Assembly (NCBI RefSeq): GCF_002127225.1
Contig: NZ_NFUR01000004.1
Coordinates: 186,001-250,000 of the forward strand
Origin: Sphingomonas sp. IBVSS2
Lineage (GTDB): Bacteria > Pseudomonadota > Alphaproteobacteria > Sphingomonadales > Sphingomonadaceae
Direction of reading: 5' to 3'
Length of the DNA: 64,000 nt
Shown here: one piece after another, positions 51,071 to 59,617 of the stretch
Numbering within the stretch: the stretch's first letter is position 1
Layout of the letters: every line of letters begins with the position of its first letter
Notes under the pieces: generated by a model
The model's input: only the letters and a program-made list of their open reading frames with translations
Told to the model about the DNA's origin: nothing
Databases searched by the model: none
Position numbers and translations under genes: made by a program

Positions 51071-52140
51071 GCGGTTTCCGAAGGGTGCGAGGCGCGGCGG
51101 AGCGCGATGTAGAGCTCGGCCACTGCCTCATAGGTGGAAGGGGGGATCGCGCCGCCCGCCTGGCAGGCGCGGAACAGGGTGCGCGCGAGCGGCGGCCGCT
51201 CGAGGATGGGGATGCCCAGGCGGAAGGCTTCCTCCTTGATCGCCAGCGCGAAGCGGTTGCGGCCCTTGGCCGAGACTTCGGGCGCGATCATCCGTTCGGC
51301 ATCGTAGCGCAGCGCCACGGCGAAATGCTCGGGATTGACCACGACCAGGTCCGATCCCGGCACTGCGCCCAGGCCCTCGCTCTGCTTGACGAACTCGGCA
51401 TGGAGCTGCTTGCGCTTCTGCTTGATGCGCGGATCGCCCTCGCGGTCCTTGGCCTCGCGCGTCACTTCGCGCCGGCTCATCCGCATCTGCTTGAGGAATT
51501 CGCCGCGCACCAGCACCTGGTCGAGGATGACGAAGCCGATCGCGATCGCGATGAATACGAAGATCAGCCGCAGCCCGGCGCCGGCAAGCGCTTCGGCCAG
51601 CCGCTCGCCGTCGCTCGCGGCGATCGCGAAGCGGGCGATGGCGTCCTTGACGACGAACCAGGCGGCGATCGCATAGACTGCCGATTTGAGCACCGTCTTC
51701 AGCGTCTCCTTCAGCATCCGCATCGAGAAGAGCCGCTTGAGGCCGGTGGCGGGGTTGAGCCGGTTGAAGTCCGGCTTGAGCGGCTGGGCGGTGAACATCA
51801 GCCCGCGCAGCTGAAGGATCTCGAGGAAGATCACCACGGCCATGATCGTGCCGCCGAGCAGCGCGAGCGGCCGGATCGCCGCCCAGGCGATGGTGCCGAT
51901 CATCGCCTGGGCCTGTTCGGGATCGCCCGCCCGGTCGATGCCGGCGGAAAAGGCCTTGCGCATCAGCTCGGCGATCTCGCCGACCATCGCCGGCCCCGCC
52001 ACTGCGCCGAAGCCCGCGAGCGCGACCAGCCCGCCCAGGAAGCCAAGTTCGGCGCTGCGCGGGACCATGCCCTTCTCGCGCGCCTTTTTCAGCTTGAAGG
52101 GCGTCGGCGCCTCGCTGCGATTCTGTTCCTGCTCGGCCAT
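51067..52140 (-). CDS. flhB: Flagellar export switch protein FlhB
   Basis: This 357-residue protein has the FlhB N-terminus SEAPTPFKLKKAREKGMVPR, four membrane helices, FNRLNPATGLKRLFSMRML and a soluble C-domain. The autocleavage site usually NPTH is NPEH here, in VVVNPEHFAVALRYDAE near 265. FlhB with NPxH normally self-cleaves before Pro to switch export specificity from hook to filament; the Thr-to-Glu change may alter this. Downstream motif IPILERPPLARTLFRACQ is standard. The gene lies 1 base from fliR. Confidence 0.95.
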   Translation of the reverse strand: MAEQEQNRSEAPTPFKLKKAREKGMVPRSAELGFLGGLVALAGFGAVAGPAMVGEIAELMRKAFSAGIDRAGDPEQAQAMIGTIAWAAIRPLALLGGTIMAVVIFLEILQLRGLMFTAQPLKPDFNRLNPATGLKRLFSMRMLKETLKTVLKSAVYAIAAWFVVKDAIARFAIAASDGERLAEALAGAGLRLIFVFIAIAIGFVILDQVLVRGEFLKQMRMSRREVTREAKDREGDPRIKQKRKQLHAEFVKQSEGLGAVPGSDLVVVNPEHFAVALRYDAERMIAPEVSAKGRNRFALAIKEEAFRLGIPILERPPLARTLFRACQAGGAIPPSTYEAVAELYIALRRASHPSETA

Positions 52141-52141
52141 G

Positions 52142-52897
52142 TCAGATCAGCCGCGGCATGGTTTCGAGCGCGGTCCGCATCAGCCGGGCGAAGAGCGCGC
52201 CGGAGAAGGACAGGGCGAGCGGCAGCGCCGCGATGGTGGCGAGTGCCTTCACCTGGAATCCCAGGAGCAGCACGTTCATCTGCGGCAGGGTGCGCGACAG
52301 GAAGGCGACGATCAGGTCGAGCAGGAACAGCACCAGCAGCACGATCCCCGCCAGCCCGATCGCCATCAGGAACACCGTGCCCATATATTCGATCAGCGGC
52401 GCCGGATCGCCGCCCAGGCTCGCGGTGCCGAGCGGGACCTTCTCGACCGAAGCCGCCCAGATCGCGAGCAGGTCGCCGGGGGCGCCGATCGCGAAGAATA
52501 TCGCGGCGCCGGCATAGGCGAAGAACGTGCCGGCCAGCGGCATCTGCGCGCGGGTGGTGGGGTCGACCAGCACCGCCAGCCCGAACCCGGCCTGGATGTC
52601 GATCGCGCGCCCCGCGGTGAGCAGGGCCGCGAAGGCGAGCTGGAGCGCGAGTGCGAGCGATATGCCCAGGAAGAGTTCGCCCAGCACGACCACCGGCAGG
52701 CCGGCATCCCAGAAGGGCGCGCGCCAGGTCGCGTCCGGATTGCCGGAAACGAGCCAGGCGGAAAGGGCGATCGCCAGGATCAGCCGCACCATCGCGGGAA
52801 TGCGCAGCAGCGTGAAGGGCTGGGCGAAGCTCAGCGTCGGCGCGATGCGCAGGCTCAGCAGCAGCACCGCCACCGCCTGGTCGGTCAGGTCGCCCAT
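52142..52897 (-). CDS. fliR: Flagellar export gate protein FliR
   Basis: The ATG at 52897 lies 2 bases after the fliQ stop; earlier in-frame codons overlap fliQ. The 251-residue protein has about six membrane helices: LILAIALSAWLVSG, VVVLGELFLGISLALALQLA, QAGFGLAVLVDPTTRAQMPL (FliR-specific), FFAYAGAAIFFAIG, and FLMAIGLAGIVLLVLFLLDL. FliR completes the P-Q-R export channel. Confidence 0.95.
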   Translation of the reverse strand: MGDLTDQAVAVLLLSLRIAPTLSFAQPFTLLRIPAMVRLILAIALSAWLVSGNPDATWRAPFWDAGLPVVVLGELFLGISLALALQLAFAALLTAGRAIDIQAGFGLAVLVDPTTRAQMPLAGTFFAYAGAAIFFAIGAPGDLLAIWAASVEKVPLGTASLGGDPAPLIEYMGTVFLMAIGLAGIVLLVLFLLDLIVAFLSRTLPQMNVLLLGFQVKALATIAALPLALSFSGALFARLMRTALETMPRLI

Positions 52898-52899
52898 GA

Positions 52900-53169
52900 T
52901 CAGCTCGCGAGCGTGGGGATCACCAGGTACAGGCCACGCGCGAAATCGGTGATCCGCGCGATCATCCAGGGCCCGAGCAGGATGAGCAGCATCGCCGCCA
53001 CGAGCAGCTTGGGCACATAGCTCAGCGTCATTTCCTGCATCTGCGTCGCGACCTGCAATATGCTGATCAATACCCCGACGACGAGCGTGGCGAGCAATAC
53101 GGGGCCCGCAACGATCAGGCAGTTCCACAACATGTCGTCGAGCAAATTGAGCGCGCGGTCGGCTTCCAC
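52900..53169 (-). CDS. fliQ: Flagellar export gate protein FliQ
   Basis: A GTG start at 53169, with GGGGGGA about 6 bases upstream, gives an 89-residue protein, the standard FliQ length. An in-frame ATG at 53208 would add 13 residues ([13 protein letters not shown]) with no family match. Two membrane helices, [20 protein letters not shown] and [20 protein letters not shown], and [15 protein letters not shown] between them are typical FliQ. It is the first gene of the minus-strand export operon. Confidence 0.93.
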   Translation of the reverse strand: MEADRALNLLDDMLWNCLIVAGPVLLATLVVGVLISILQVATQMQEMTLSYVPKLLVAAMLLILLGPWMIARITDFARGLYLVIPTLAS

Positions 53170-53229
53170 GAAATCCCCCCGGATTTTCCGATTGCCACGC
53201 CGAATCACCGATTCGGTGCGGATTCGTTA

Positions 53230-53257
53230 ACTATAATCCATGCGGATCCACGCCAAA
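53230..53257 (-). promoter_or_regulatory. Candidate promoter for fliQ-fliR-flhB-flhA
   Basis: Reading on the minus strand, TTTGGC (53257-53252) and TATAGT (53235-53230) are spaced 16 bases, about 60 bases upstream of the fliQ GTG. TATAGT is a reasonable -10 box; the -35 is weak. No sigma-54 site was found. Confidence 0.3.
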
Positions 53258-53273
53258 GCAAATAGCTTTGAAT

Positions 53274-54092
53274 TCAACGGCTTTGGTTCAAATTTCCCGG
53301 GGGCCTTCTATCGTCCGCCGACGAGGGGCGCGCCGGCGACGGCGCCTGGCCGTGCAGGCAGGCGATGATGGTGGCGATGACGGTGCGGGTCTCGCCGGGG
53401 TCGCGAACCTGAATGGCATCGATGCCGGTGCGGCGCGCAGGTTCGTCATTGCCGCCGGGATAGAGCGCGTCGCCCACGAACAGCATGTCGGCGATGGGGA
53501 TGCCGCTCTCCCTGGCGAGCCTTGCCAGGCCATGGGCCTTGTCGATGCCGCGGCGGGTCACGTCGATGGACGTCGTGCCGCCCAGCCGGATCGACAGATC
53601 GGGCAGCAGGCGCTGCAACTCGGCCTGCAGGGCGGTGCGCTTGCTCCGGTCGGGATCCCATTTCGCCTTGGCTTCCAGCGGCGCATCCTGGCCGAGCCCG
53701 GAAAAGGTGAACTGGCTTCCGCGATCCTCGATCCGCTCGCCCCAGATCCTCTCCGCGGGGAGCGTGGCTTTGCCGAGCGCCCGGTCGAACGCGGCGAGGA
53801 TTGCCGTCCGTTCGGCATCGCCGAAACGCTCGGCATAGATTTCCCGCCATTCGCCCGCATGGCGATAGAGTTTCGTGCCGGTCGTCGGCATCAGCCACAG
53901 GCCCTCCCGGCGCGTGCCTGCGGGCAATCGCTCCGCCACCTGATGCCGGAATTGCGGCCAGTCGCCGCCGGAGATCACGGCCGCATCGACGATATCGAGC
54001 AGCCGTGCCAGCAGATCGGCCATTTCGCGCGTGAGCATCTGCTTGCTCTCGGCGAGCGTGCCGTCGAGGTCGAAGGCGACCAGACGCTTCAT
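53274..54092 (-). CDS. HAD-IIB phosphatase of the phosphomannomutase-like group
   Basis: The ATG at 54092 gives 272 residues; upstream in-frame codons are Arg-rich shadow sequence. Motif I LVAFDLDGTLAESK near residue 4-17 supplies the catalytic Asp pair, the cap has GERIEDRGSQFTFSGLGQ, and GGTTSIDVTRRGIDKAHGLA and FVGDALYPGGND are motifs III-IV. The pattern 'G.tSiDV...G.DKa.gl' is that of PMM-type HAD-IIB proteins (phosphomannomutase or sugar phosphatase). Substrate not identifiable. Unrelated to the flagellar operon by function; it is 104 bases upstream of fliQ on the same strand, separated by the promoter region. Confidence 0.85.
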   Translation of the reverse strand: MKRLVAFDLDGTLAESKQMLTREMADLLARLLDIVDAAVISGGDWPQFRHQVAERLPAGTRREGLWLMPTTGTKLYRHAGEWREIYAERFGDAERTAILAAFDRALGKATLPAERIWGERIEDRGSQFTFSGLGQDAPLEAKAKWDPDRSKRTALQAELQRLLPDLSIRLGGTTSIDVTRRGIDKAHGLARLARESGIPIADMLFVGDALYPGGNDEPARRTGIDAIQVRDPGETRTVIATIIACLHGQAPSPARPSSADDRRPPGNLNQSR

Positions 54093-54315
54093 TCGCCCGG
54101 TTCCGACACCGGGTTCCTCATGTCCGGGAAGCGAAATATCCGCATCGTGCGGCAATCGATCCGCCCGGGCGAAGGTTCCCTGACTCGATCTTGCTCGCCG
54201 GCGAAACTGGCCGGGCCGGACGAAAAATTTCACCGCAGGAGGCGCCATGCGAGAGGGAAGGCCGCCCGTGCCTTCCCTCCTTTGCCGGTTCGGGCGCCGA
54301 TATGGATGTCCCTCC

Positions 54316-55122
54316 TCACTGGCCCAGGCGATAGGAGACCGACAGGAAGCCGAGCGGCTGGGTCTTGTGGGCGACGATCGGGCTGTCCTTGACCTTCCCC
54401 AGCAGCGTGGTGACCCCGCCGGTGGCGGCGAGGCTGATGCGGTCGGTCAGGCGATATTGGGCGGTCAGCATGGCCGAGGCGTCGTTGAGGCCGCTGCCCG
54501 GGCGATATTGCCGAAGGCCCGAGGCGCGGGATTGCGCGGCATTCACGCCGAAATACCGGTCGTTGTGCTTCCTGTCGGCCCAGCTTGCCCCGATCGTGGG
54601 AACGAGCATGAAACGCGACGACACGAAGACCGGCCGGGAGAGGCTCGCATCCGCGATCACGCCCTTGGTGCCGCCGGCGAAGCCCTTGGTCGCTCCGATC
54701 GTCGCGACGAAACCGGCGGCCTTGAGGCTCATGAAGCCGCGGGCGCCGGCACCGAAGGAGAGCTCGCCGATTCCCTTCGGCGCGTCCTTGCTGCGATAGC
54801 CGGGCATCATCGTCACGCTTGCGCCGATGGTGACGTGGTCGGTGTCGACGGCGTTGACGCCGATCCCGTTGCGCAGGTTGGCGAAGAAGGGGCCCCACGC
54901 GATATCGATCACCGGCAGCGGCATGACGCGATAGTCGTCGGCGCCCTGATAGGCCGGGGCATAGCCCGCACCGACACCGAGCACGAAATGGTCGCGGTTG
55001 CGCTCCGGCTGCGGCTGCGGCTGAATCTGCGCCTGGGACTGGGCCGCCGACGGGGCGCTCGAGAGCGTCAGAATCGCCGTGGCGATCGCGAGGCAGAAGG
55101 GCATGCTGATTGGGCTGGTCAC
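54316..55122 (-). CDS. MipA/OmpV family outer-membrane protein
   Basis: A GTG at 55122 with a GAGAGAG ribosome-binding site (or ATG at 55104) starts a 268-residue protein. It has a signal peptide (PFCLAIATAILTLSSAPSAA), then FVLGVGAGYAPAYQGADDYR and VMPLPVIDIAWGPFFANLRN, the MipA/OmpV start. Alternating amphipathic strands continue to a C-terminal aromatic-rich LGFLSVSYRLGQ. Such barrels bind MltA or act as outer-membrane porin-like proteins. The same reading frame continues upstream without a stop into another protein (next entry). Confidence 0.88.
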   Translation of the reverse strand: MTSPISMPFCLAIATAILTLSSAPSAAQSQAQIQPQPQPERNRDHFVLGVGAGYAPAYQGADDYRVMPLPVIDIAWGPFFANLRNGIGVNAVDTDHVTIGASVTMMPGYRSKDAPKGIGELSFGAGARGFMSLKAAGFVATIGATKGFAGGTKGVIADASLSRPVFVSSRFMLVPTIGASWADRKHNDRYFGVNAAQSRASGLRQYRPGSGLNDASAMLTAQYRLTDRISLAATGGVTTLLGKVKDSPIVAHKTQPLGFLSVSYRLGQ

Positions 55123-55563
55123 AGATACTCTCTCAAGAAGGGCGCCGCGGGGCTCGCGGACGCGGTTGGGGATGGGATGGGGGGCGTTCCGGGCCCGGCG
55201 CCGCCGCAAGCGGGTGAGGATCGTTCGCCACCCTCGGGCAGCGCCCATGAGGGAGCGCATCGCGCCGCCTTGCCGGGAGCGTGCCTGCGCGACGACGGCT
55301 TCGATCGCGGCGATCTGGCGCGGATCATAGCCGGCGGCGTGGATGCGCCCGCGCTCCGCCGCGGCCACCTCCCGGCCGTGGAGGCGATACAGGATCGCAT
55401 AGCGGCGAAGCGCCTCGAGGCGCGGGTTCGCCAGGGGCGAATGGGGGCGGGGGCCGAACGGGTAGAGCGCGAATCGCTTCTTCGGCAGGATGCTCGACAA
55501 TGGATCGCGGCAGGCGAGCGCGAGGACCGTGACTTCCAGGCTCGTCAGCGTTTCGTTGCGCAC
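55123..55563 (-). CDS. Small unknown protein fused in frame to the MipA-like gene
   Basis: A GTG at 55563 has a strong AAGGAGA site about 6 bases upstream. The first ~95 residues look like a genuine protein: SLEVTVLALACRDPLSSILP, ANPRLEALRRYAILYRLHG and AGYDPRQIAAIEAVVAQAR, resembling sphingomonad hypothetical proteins seen elsewhere (recollection). After residue ~95 the sequence becomes Arg-rich and no stop occurs before the MipA-like start at 55122. So translation from 55563 could read through to 54316 as a 415-residue protein with an internal signal peptide, or a stop codon has been lost. No role assigned. Confidence 0.6.
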
Positions 55564-55711
55564 CGTGCGTCTCCTTTCCTGCCTGAGACACCGGCGCCTT
55601 CGACCACCCTCATCAAAAAATCGGCACGTCCGCGCACCGGCCGGTCGCGGCGGTTCGTTACGCTCTCGGCAACGGATTGTTAGCGGTCGGCTCCGGGGCT
55701 AGTAACGCGGC
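55564..55711. promoter_or_regulatory. Divergent intergenic region before the sigma-factor gene
   Basis: This 148-base gap lies between the divergent small-protein/MipA-like gene and the sigma-factor gene. It must hold promoters in both directions; a strong ribosome-binding AAGGAGA for the minus-strand gene lies at its left end. No clear -10/-35 pair or inverted repeat was seen on the plus strand. Confidence 0.4.
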
Positions 55712-56308
55712 ATGTCGGACGACGAGCGCGATGGGCAGAGTCTAGCCGGTGGCGGTCTGCTTCGGACCTTCACCGAGACGCGCTCCGCATTGTCGCGCTA
55801 TCTCGCGCTGCGCGGCGCGACCGCGGACGAGGCCGACGACATTCTCCAGGAGGTTCATCTCAAGCTCCTGGCCGAGAAGATCGGCCCCGTCGCCGAGCCG
55901 CGCGCCTATCTCTATCGCATGACGAACAACCATTTCCTCGGATGGCGCCGCTCCGCGGGGAGGCGCGTGCGGCGCGAGGAAGATTGGGTCGACGCGCATA
56001 GCGGGGAGGAGCGGGAAATCGACGAGCAGCCATCGGTCGAGGCGCATCTCATCGCCCGCGAGCAGCTCGCGCTGCTGCAGCGCGTGCTCGACGGGCTGCC
56101 GGAGCGGACCCGCACCATCTTCCGCCGCTTCCGGATCGATGGCGAACCCCAGCGGCAGATCGCAGCGGATATCGGCATCAGCATCAGCGCCGTCGAAAAG
56201 CATCTGGCACGCGCCTATGAAGCCATCGCGGCCGCGAAATTTCGGCTTGATGGGGATGGCGGCGATCCGCGGCATCTCAGGATCGAGAGAGGTCGTCATG
56301 ACATCTGA
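55712..56308 (+). CDS. ECF sigma factor of the FecI type
   Basis: This 198-residue protein has region 2 RYLALRGATADEADDILQEV and HLKLLAEK, RAYLYRMTNNHFLGWRR, and region 4 LDGLPERTRTIFRRFRIDGE followed by IAADIGISISAVEKHLARAY, the FecI pattern. It overlaps the anti-sigma FecR gene by 11 bases, as is standard. It probably activates the adjacent TonB receptor on ligand signalling. No strong ribosome-binding site is visible before the ATG. Confidence 0.92.
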   Translation: MSDDERDGQSLAGGGLLRTFTETRSALSRYLALRGATADEADDILQEVHLKLLAEKIGPVAEPRAYLYRMTNNHFLGWRRSAGRRVRREEDWVDAHSGEEREIDEQPSVEAHLIAREQLALLQRVLDGLPERTRTIFRRFRIDGEPQRQIAADIGISISAVEKHLARAYEAIAAAKFRLDGDGGDPRHLRIERGRHDI

Positions 56309-57266
56309 GGCACAGGGCAGCGCGCGCGCACGCGCCATCGAATGGCACATCCGCCTTCGCCACGGCGACGACGCGGCATGGGAAGCGTTCGCGCAGTGGC
56401 TGGCCGAGGACCCGATCCATGCGGCGCTCTATGACGAGATCGAGCAGGCCGATCTGGCGCTGGAGCCGCTCTTGCCCGCGGTGATCTTCCGGGAAGCGGC
56501 CAATGACGCCGATATCGACGACCACGACCAGCGACAGGGCCCGCGCTGGCGCTGGTGGGGGCTCGGCGGCGGCGCAGCGGCTGCGGCGGTCGCGGCGATG
56601 CTGGTCCTGGCCCCCCAGGCCACCAACAGCCGCTATGAAGTGGCGACCGGCCCGGGACAGCGCAGGACCATCAGCCTGGAGGCGGGAACCCAGGTCACGC
56701 TCAACGGTGCGACGCGCATGCGGTTCGACCGCAAGGATCGGCGCTTCGCCTCGCTCGAGGCCGGAGAAGCGCTCTTCCAGGTCCAGCATGACGGTGCCAG
56801 GCCGTTCACGCTCGAGGTTGCCGGCCGCAGGGTCGTGGACGTGGGAACCGTGTTCAACGTCGTGCGCGACGCCGGTGCCGTTCGCGTGGCGGTCGCCGAA
56901 GGCAAGGTCCTTTACGAGGCCAAGGGACGAACGATTGCCCTGGATGCCGGGCAGGCGGTGTTCGATTCATCTCTGGCGGAAGCCCCCAGAGTGACTCGGG
57001 CCGCGATCGGCGCGGTCGGGGCGTGGCAGAAGGGGCGGCTGGTCTATTCCGGAGAGCCGCTTTCGCAGGTGGCGGCGGATCTCGGCAGGACGCTCGGCGT
57101 GCGCATCACCCCGGCACCCGATGTCGCGGATCGCCCGTTTTCCGGCACCATCGCCCTGCGCGGGACGGGGGCCGACGAGCTCGAGCGCCTGACGCCGGCC
57201 CTGAACGTGACGTTCAAGCCGGACGCCGGCGGCTGGACGATGACCGCTGCCGGTGCGGAGCGTTAG
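56298..57266 (+). CDS. FecR-type anti-sigma/sigma-regulator
   Basis: The ATG at 56298 overlaps the sigma-factor stop; GAGAGG lies upstream. The 322-residue protein has an N-terminal cytoplasmic part (IEWHIRLRHGDDAAWEAFAQ), one membrane helix near 85-105 (WWGLGGGAAAAAVAAMLVLA), and the periplasmic FecR domain with YEVATGPGQRRTISLEAGTQ and GEALFQVQHDGARPFTLEVA, VVDVGTVFNVVRDAGAVRVA. It transmits the receptor's STN signal to the sigma factor. The receptor gene overlaps its end. Confidence 0.93.
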   Translation: MTSEAQGSARARAIEWHIRLRHGDDAAWEAFAQWLAEDPIHAALYDEIEQADLALEPLLPAVIFREAANDADIDDHDQRQGPRWRWWGLGGGAAAAAVAAMLVLAPQATNSRYEVATGPGQRRTISLEAGTQVTLNGATRMRFDRKDRRFASLEAGEALFQVQHDGARPFTLEVAGRRVVDVGTVFNVVRDAGAVRVAVAEGKVLYEAKGRTIALDAGQAVFDSSLAEAPRVTRAAIGAVGAWQKGRLVYSGEPLSQVAADLGRTLGVRITPAPDVADRPFSGTIALRGTGADELERLTPALNVTFKPDAGGWTMTAAGAER

Positions 57267-59604
57267 ATGGGCGGCATTCGCCGCGACTTCCATTCTCGGT
57301 ATCGATACCGCCCATGCGCAGCGCTTCGACGTCGCGCCCGGCCGCCTCGGTGACGTTGCGGCTGCCCTGGGCGCGCAGGGCGGGGCCACCATCGCGGTGA
57401 CGGACCCGGATCTCGCCGCCAGGCGCTCCCCCGGGGTCAGGGGCAATTTCCCCCTGCGCACCGCGCTCGACCGCGCCCTGCGGGGCACCGGCACGGAAGC
57501 GATATTCTATGATCGCTCCACTGTCCGGATCGTGCGGAAGCGGGTCCCGGCGAAGAAGCCCGAGAAACCAAGGCCGCTACCCGCGCCGCCGGTCGAGCCC
57601 GATTGGGCTCCCGAGATCGTCGTCACCGCCAGCAAGCAGTCCATCCCGATCGACAGCTATCCGGGATCGGTGAAGCTCGTGGCGCTCGATCCCGGCTGGG
57701 TGGCGCGCAATGCCGCCGGGGGCACGGCCGCGATCACGAAGCTGCTGCCCTCGGTCGGGTCCACCAACCTTGGTTCGGCACGCAACAAGCTGTTCATCCG
57801 CGGCATCGCGGACAGCAGCTTCAACGGCCCGACCCAGGCCACCGTGGGCCAGTATCTCGGGGACGTCCGGCTCAACTACAACGCGCCGGACCCGAACCTG
57901 AACCTCTATGACATGAAGCGCATCGAGGTGCTGGTGGGGCCGCAGGGCACCCTCTACGGCGCGAGTTCGCTGGGCGGCATCATTCGCCTGGTTCCCAACG
58001 AACCGGACACGCACAACCTGTCGACGACGGTTTCTGCCGGGGTCAGCGGCACCCGGTTCGGCGGCATCGGCGGCGACGGCGCCACGATGCTCAACCTGCC
58101 GATCGCCGATGGCAGGGTCGCCGTCCGCTTCGTCGCGTTCGGCGCGCGCGAGGCGGGGTATATCGATGCGCCTTCGCGCAAGCGGCGGAACATCAACAAT
58201 ACGACCAGCTATGGCCAGCGCATGGCCTGGCGGGTCGAGGACCTGTGGGGATTCACCGTCGATTTCGGCACCGCCACCCACAACACGTCCACCCAGGACG
58301 GGCAGTATACGGTGCGCGGCGATCCGCCGCTGACCCGGGACAACGCGATCGCGCAGCCTTTCATGAATACCTATTACCTGGCCTATCTCACCGCGCGGCG
58401 GCGGCTCGGGCGCGCCGAACTGGTTACGACCACGTCGATCGTGCGCCACGACCTGCGGACCATTTTCGACGCGACGGGCCATGACGGCTCCGGTGCGGCC
58501 GCGCGATACGAGGAAAACAACAATATCACGCTCCTCAACCAGGAAACGCGGCTGTCCGGCGGCGGCGGACGCTACCCCTGGGTGGTGGGCCTTTCGAGCA
58601 TCTACAACATCAGCGCATCGTCCCGTTCGCTCGGGCCTCCCGAGGCGCCCGCACGGATCGCGGGCGTCGTCAACCGGCAGGCGGAGGCGGCCATCTTCGG
58701 CCAGCTCTCGAGGCCGTTGTTCCGTCACCTCACCGGCACGATCGGCGGCCGCGTCACGTTCGCGCGCAGCGTCGGCAACCTGCTCGACAGCCCGGTGGAG
58801 AAGTCGAAGGAGCCGTTCATCAACGAGCTGCGCTTCTCGCCGACCGTGGCACTGGACTGGCACCCGAGCGGGAAGTTCTCGGCCTTCCTCCATTATCAGC
58901 AGGGCTATCGCGCCGGCGGCCTGGCCGTGGCACCGTCCGGATCCGCGCTGGAATCCCGGAAGTTCGCGACCGACGACCTGATCATGAGCGAGTTCGGCAT
59001 TCGCCTGGGCAACCAGGAGCGGGACCGCCTGTCGATCCGCGCCGCCTTGTTCTATGCCGACTGGAACAACATCCAGGCCGACCTCATCGACCGTTCGGGC
59101 CTTCCCTATACCGCCAATATCGGCAGCGGGAGGATCTATGGCCTGGACGGCGATATCATATGGCGTGCGTCGCCGGAGCTGACGATCACCGCATCGGCCT
59201 TCCTGAACAACAGCGATCTCTACGCGCCCGCGCCGGAATATGTTGCGCCGGGTGAGCGGACCCTGCCGAACGTGGCGCGCAACGGCGCGCGCGCCGTTGC
59301 CGCCTGGCGGCGCGAGATCGCATCGGGCATCACGCTCAGCGGCGAGGCCTCCCTGCGCCATGTCGGGGCGTCGCGACTGGGCGTCGGGCCGCTGCTCGCT
59401 ATCCCGCAGGGGAATTATTCCGTCGGCGACATCGGCAGCCGATTGGGCTTTGGCAGGTTCGGCATTTCGCTGGACGTCACCAACCTCGGCGATGTCCGTG
59501 GCAACAGCTTCGCCTTCGGCAACCCGTTCGGCCTGGCCCAGCGCAATCAGATGACTCCGCTGCGGCCGCGGACCATCCGCCTGGGCTTCGACGCGCGCTT
59601 CTGA
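57253..59604 (+). CDS. TonB-dependent transducer/receptor with STN domain
   Basis: This 783-residue protein starts at a GTG at 57253 overlapping fecR. A signal peptide (AAFAATSILGIDTAHAQ) is followed by an STN signalling domain (RFDVAPGRLGDVAAALGAQG to ~100), then the plug with NKLFIRGIADSSFNGPTQ and RIEVLVGPQGTLYGASSLGG, and a long beta-barrel ending FGLAQRNQMTPLRPRTIRLG with a terminal Phe. STN receptors control their own expression via FecR/FecI. Its plug closely resembles that of the second receptor at 60585. Ligand unknown. Confidence 0.93.
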   Translation: MRSVRWAAFAATSILGIDTAHAQRFDVAPGRLGDVAAALGAQGGATIAVTDPDLAARRSPGVRGNFPLRTALDRALRGTGTEAIFYDRSTVRIVRKRVPAKKPEKPRPLPAPPVEPDWAPEIVVTASKQSIPIDSYPGSVKLVALDPGWVARNAAGGTAAITKLLPSVGSTNLGSARNKLFIRGIADSSFNGPTQATVGQYLGDVRLNYNAPDPNLNLYDMKRIEVLVGPQGTLYGASSLGGIIRLVPNEPDTHNLSTTVSAGVSGTRFGGIGGDGATMLNLPIADGRVAVRFVAFGAREAGYIDAPSRKRRNINNTTSYGQRMAWRVEDLWGFTVDFGTATHNTSTQDGQYTVRGDPPLTRDNAIAQPFMNTYYLAYLTARRRLGRAELVTTTSIVRHDLRTIFDATGHDGSGAAARYEENNNITLLNQETRLSGGGGRYPWVVGLSSIYNISASSRSLGPPEAPARIAGVVNRQAEAAIFGQLSRPLFRHLTGTIGGRVTFARSVGNLLDSPVEKSKEPFINELRFSPTVALDWHPSGKFSAFLHYQQGYRAGGLAVAPSGSALESRKFATDDLIMSEFGIRLGNQERDRLSIRAALFYADWNNIQADLIDRSGLPYTANIGSGRIYGLDGDIIWRASPELTITASAFLNNSDLYAPAPEYVAPGERTLPNVARNGARAVAAWRREIASGITLSGEASLRHVGASRLGVGPLLAIPQGNYSVGDIGSRLGFGRFGISLDVTNLGDVRGNSFAFGNPFGLAQRNQMTPLRPRTIRLGFDARF

Positions 59605-59617
59605 AGGTTCCGCCGTC

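Noticed and set aside
48950..51112. Long plus-strand frame across flhA
   Set aside because: Antisense to a clear FlhA gene, with no family-like sequence.
54247..55683. Plus-strand frame opposite the MipA-like gene
   Set aside because: Antisense shadow; the minus-strand frame has signal peptide and barrel-like sequence.
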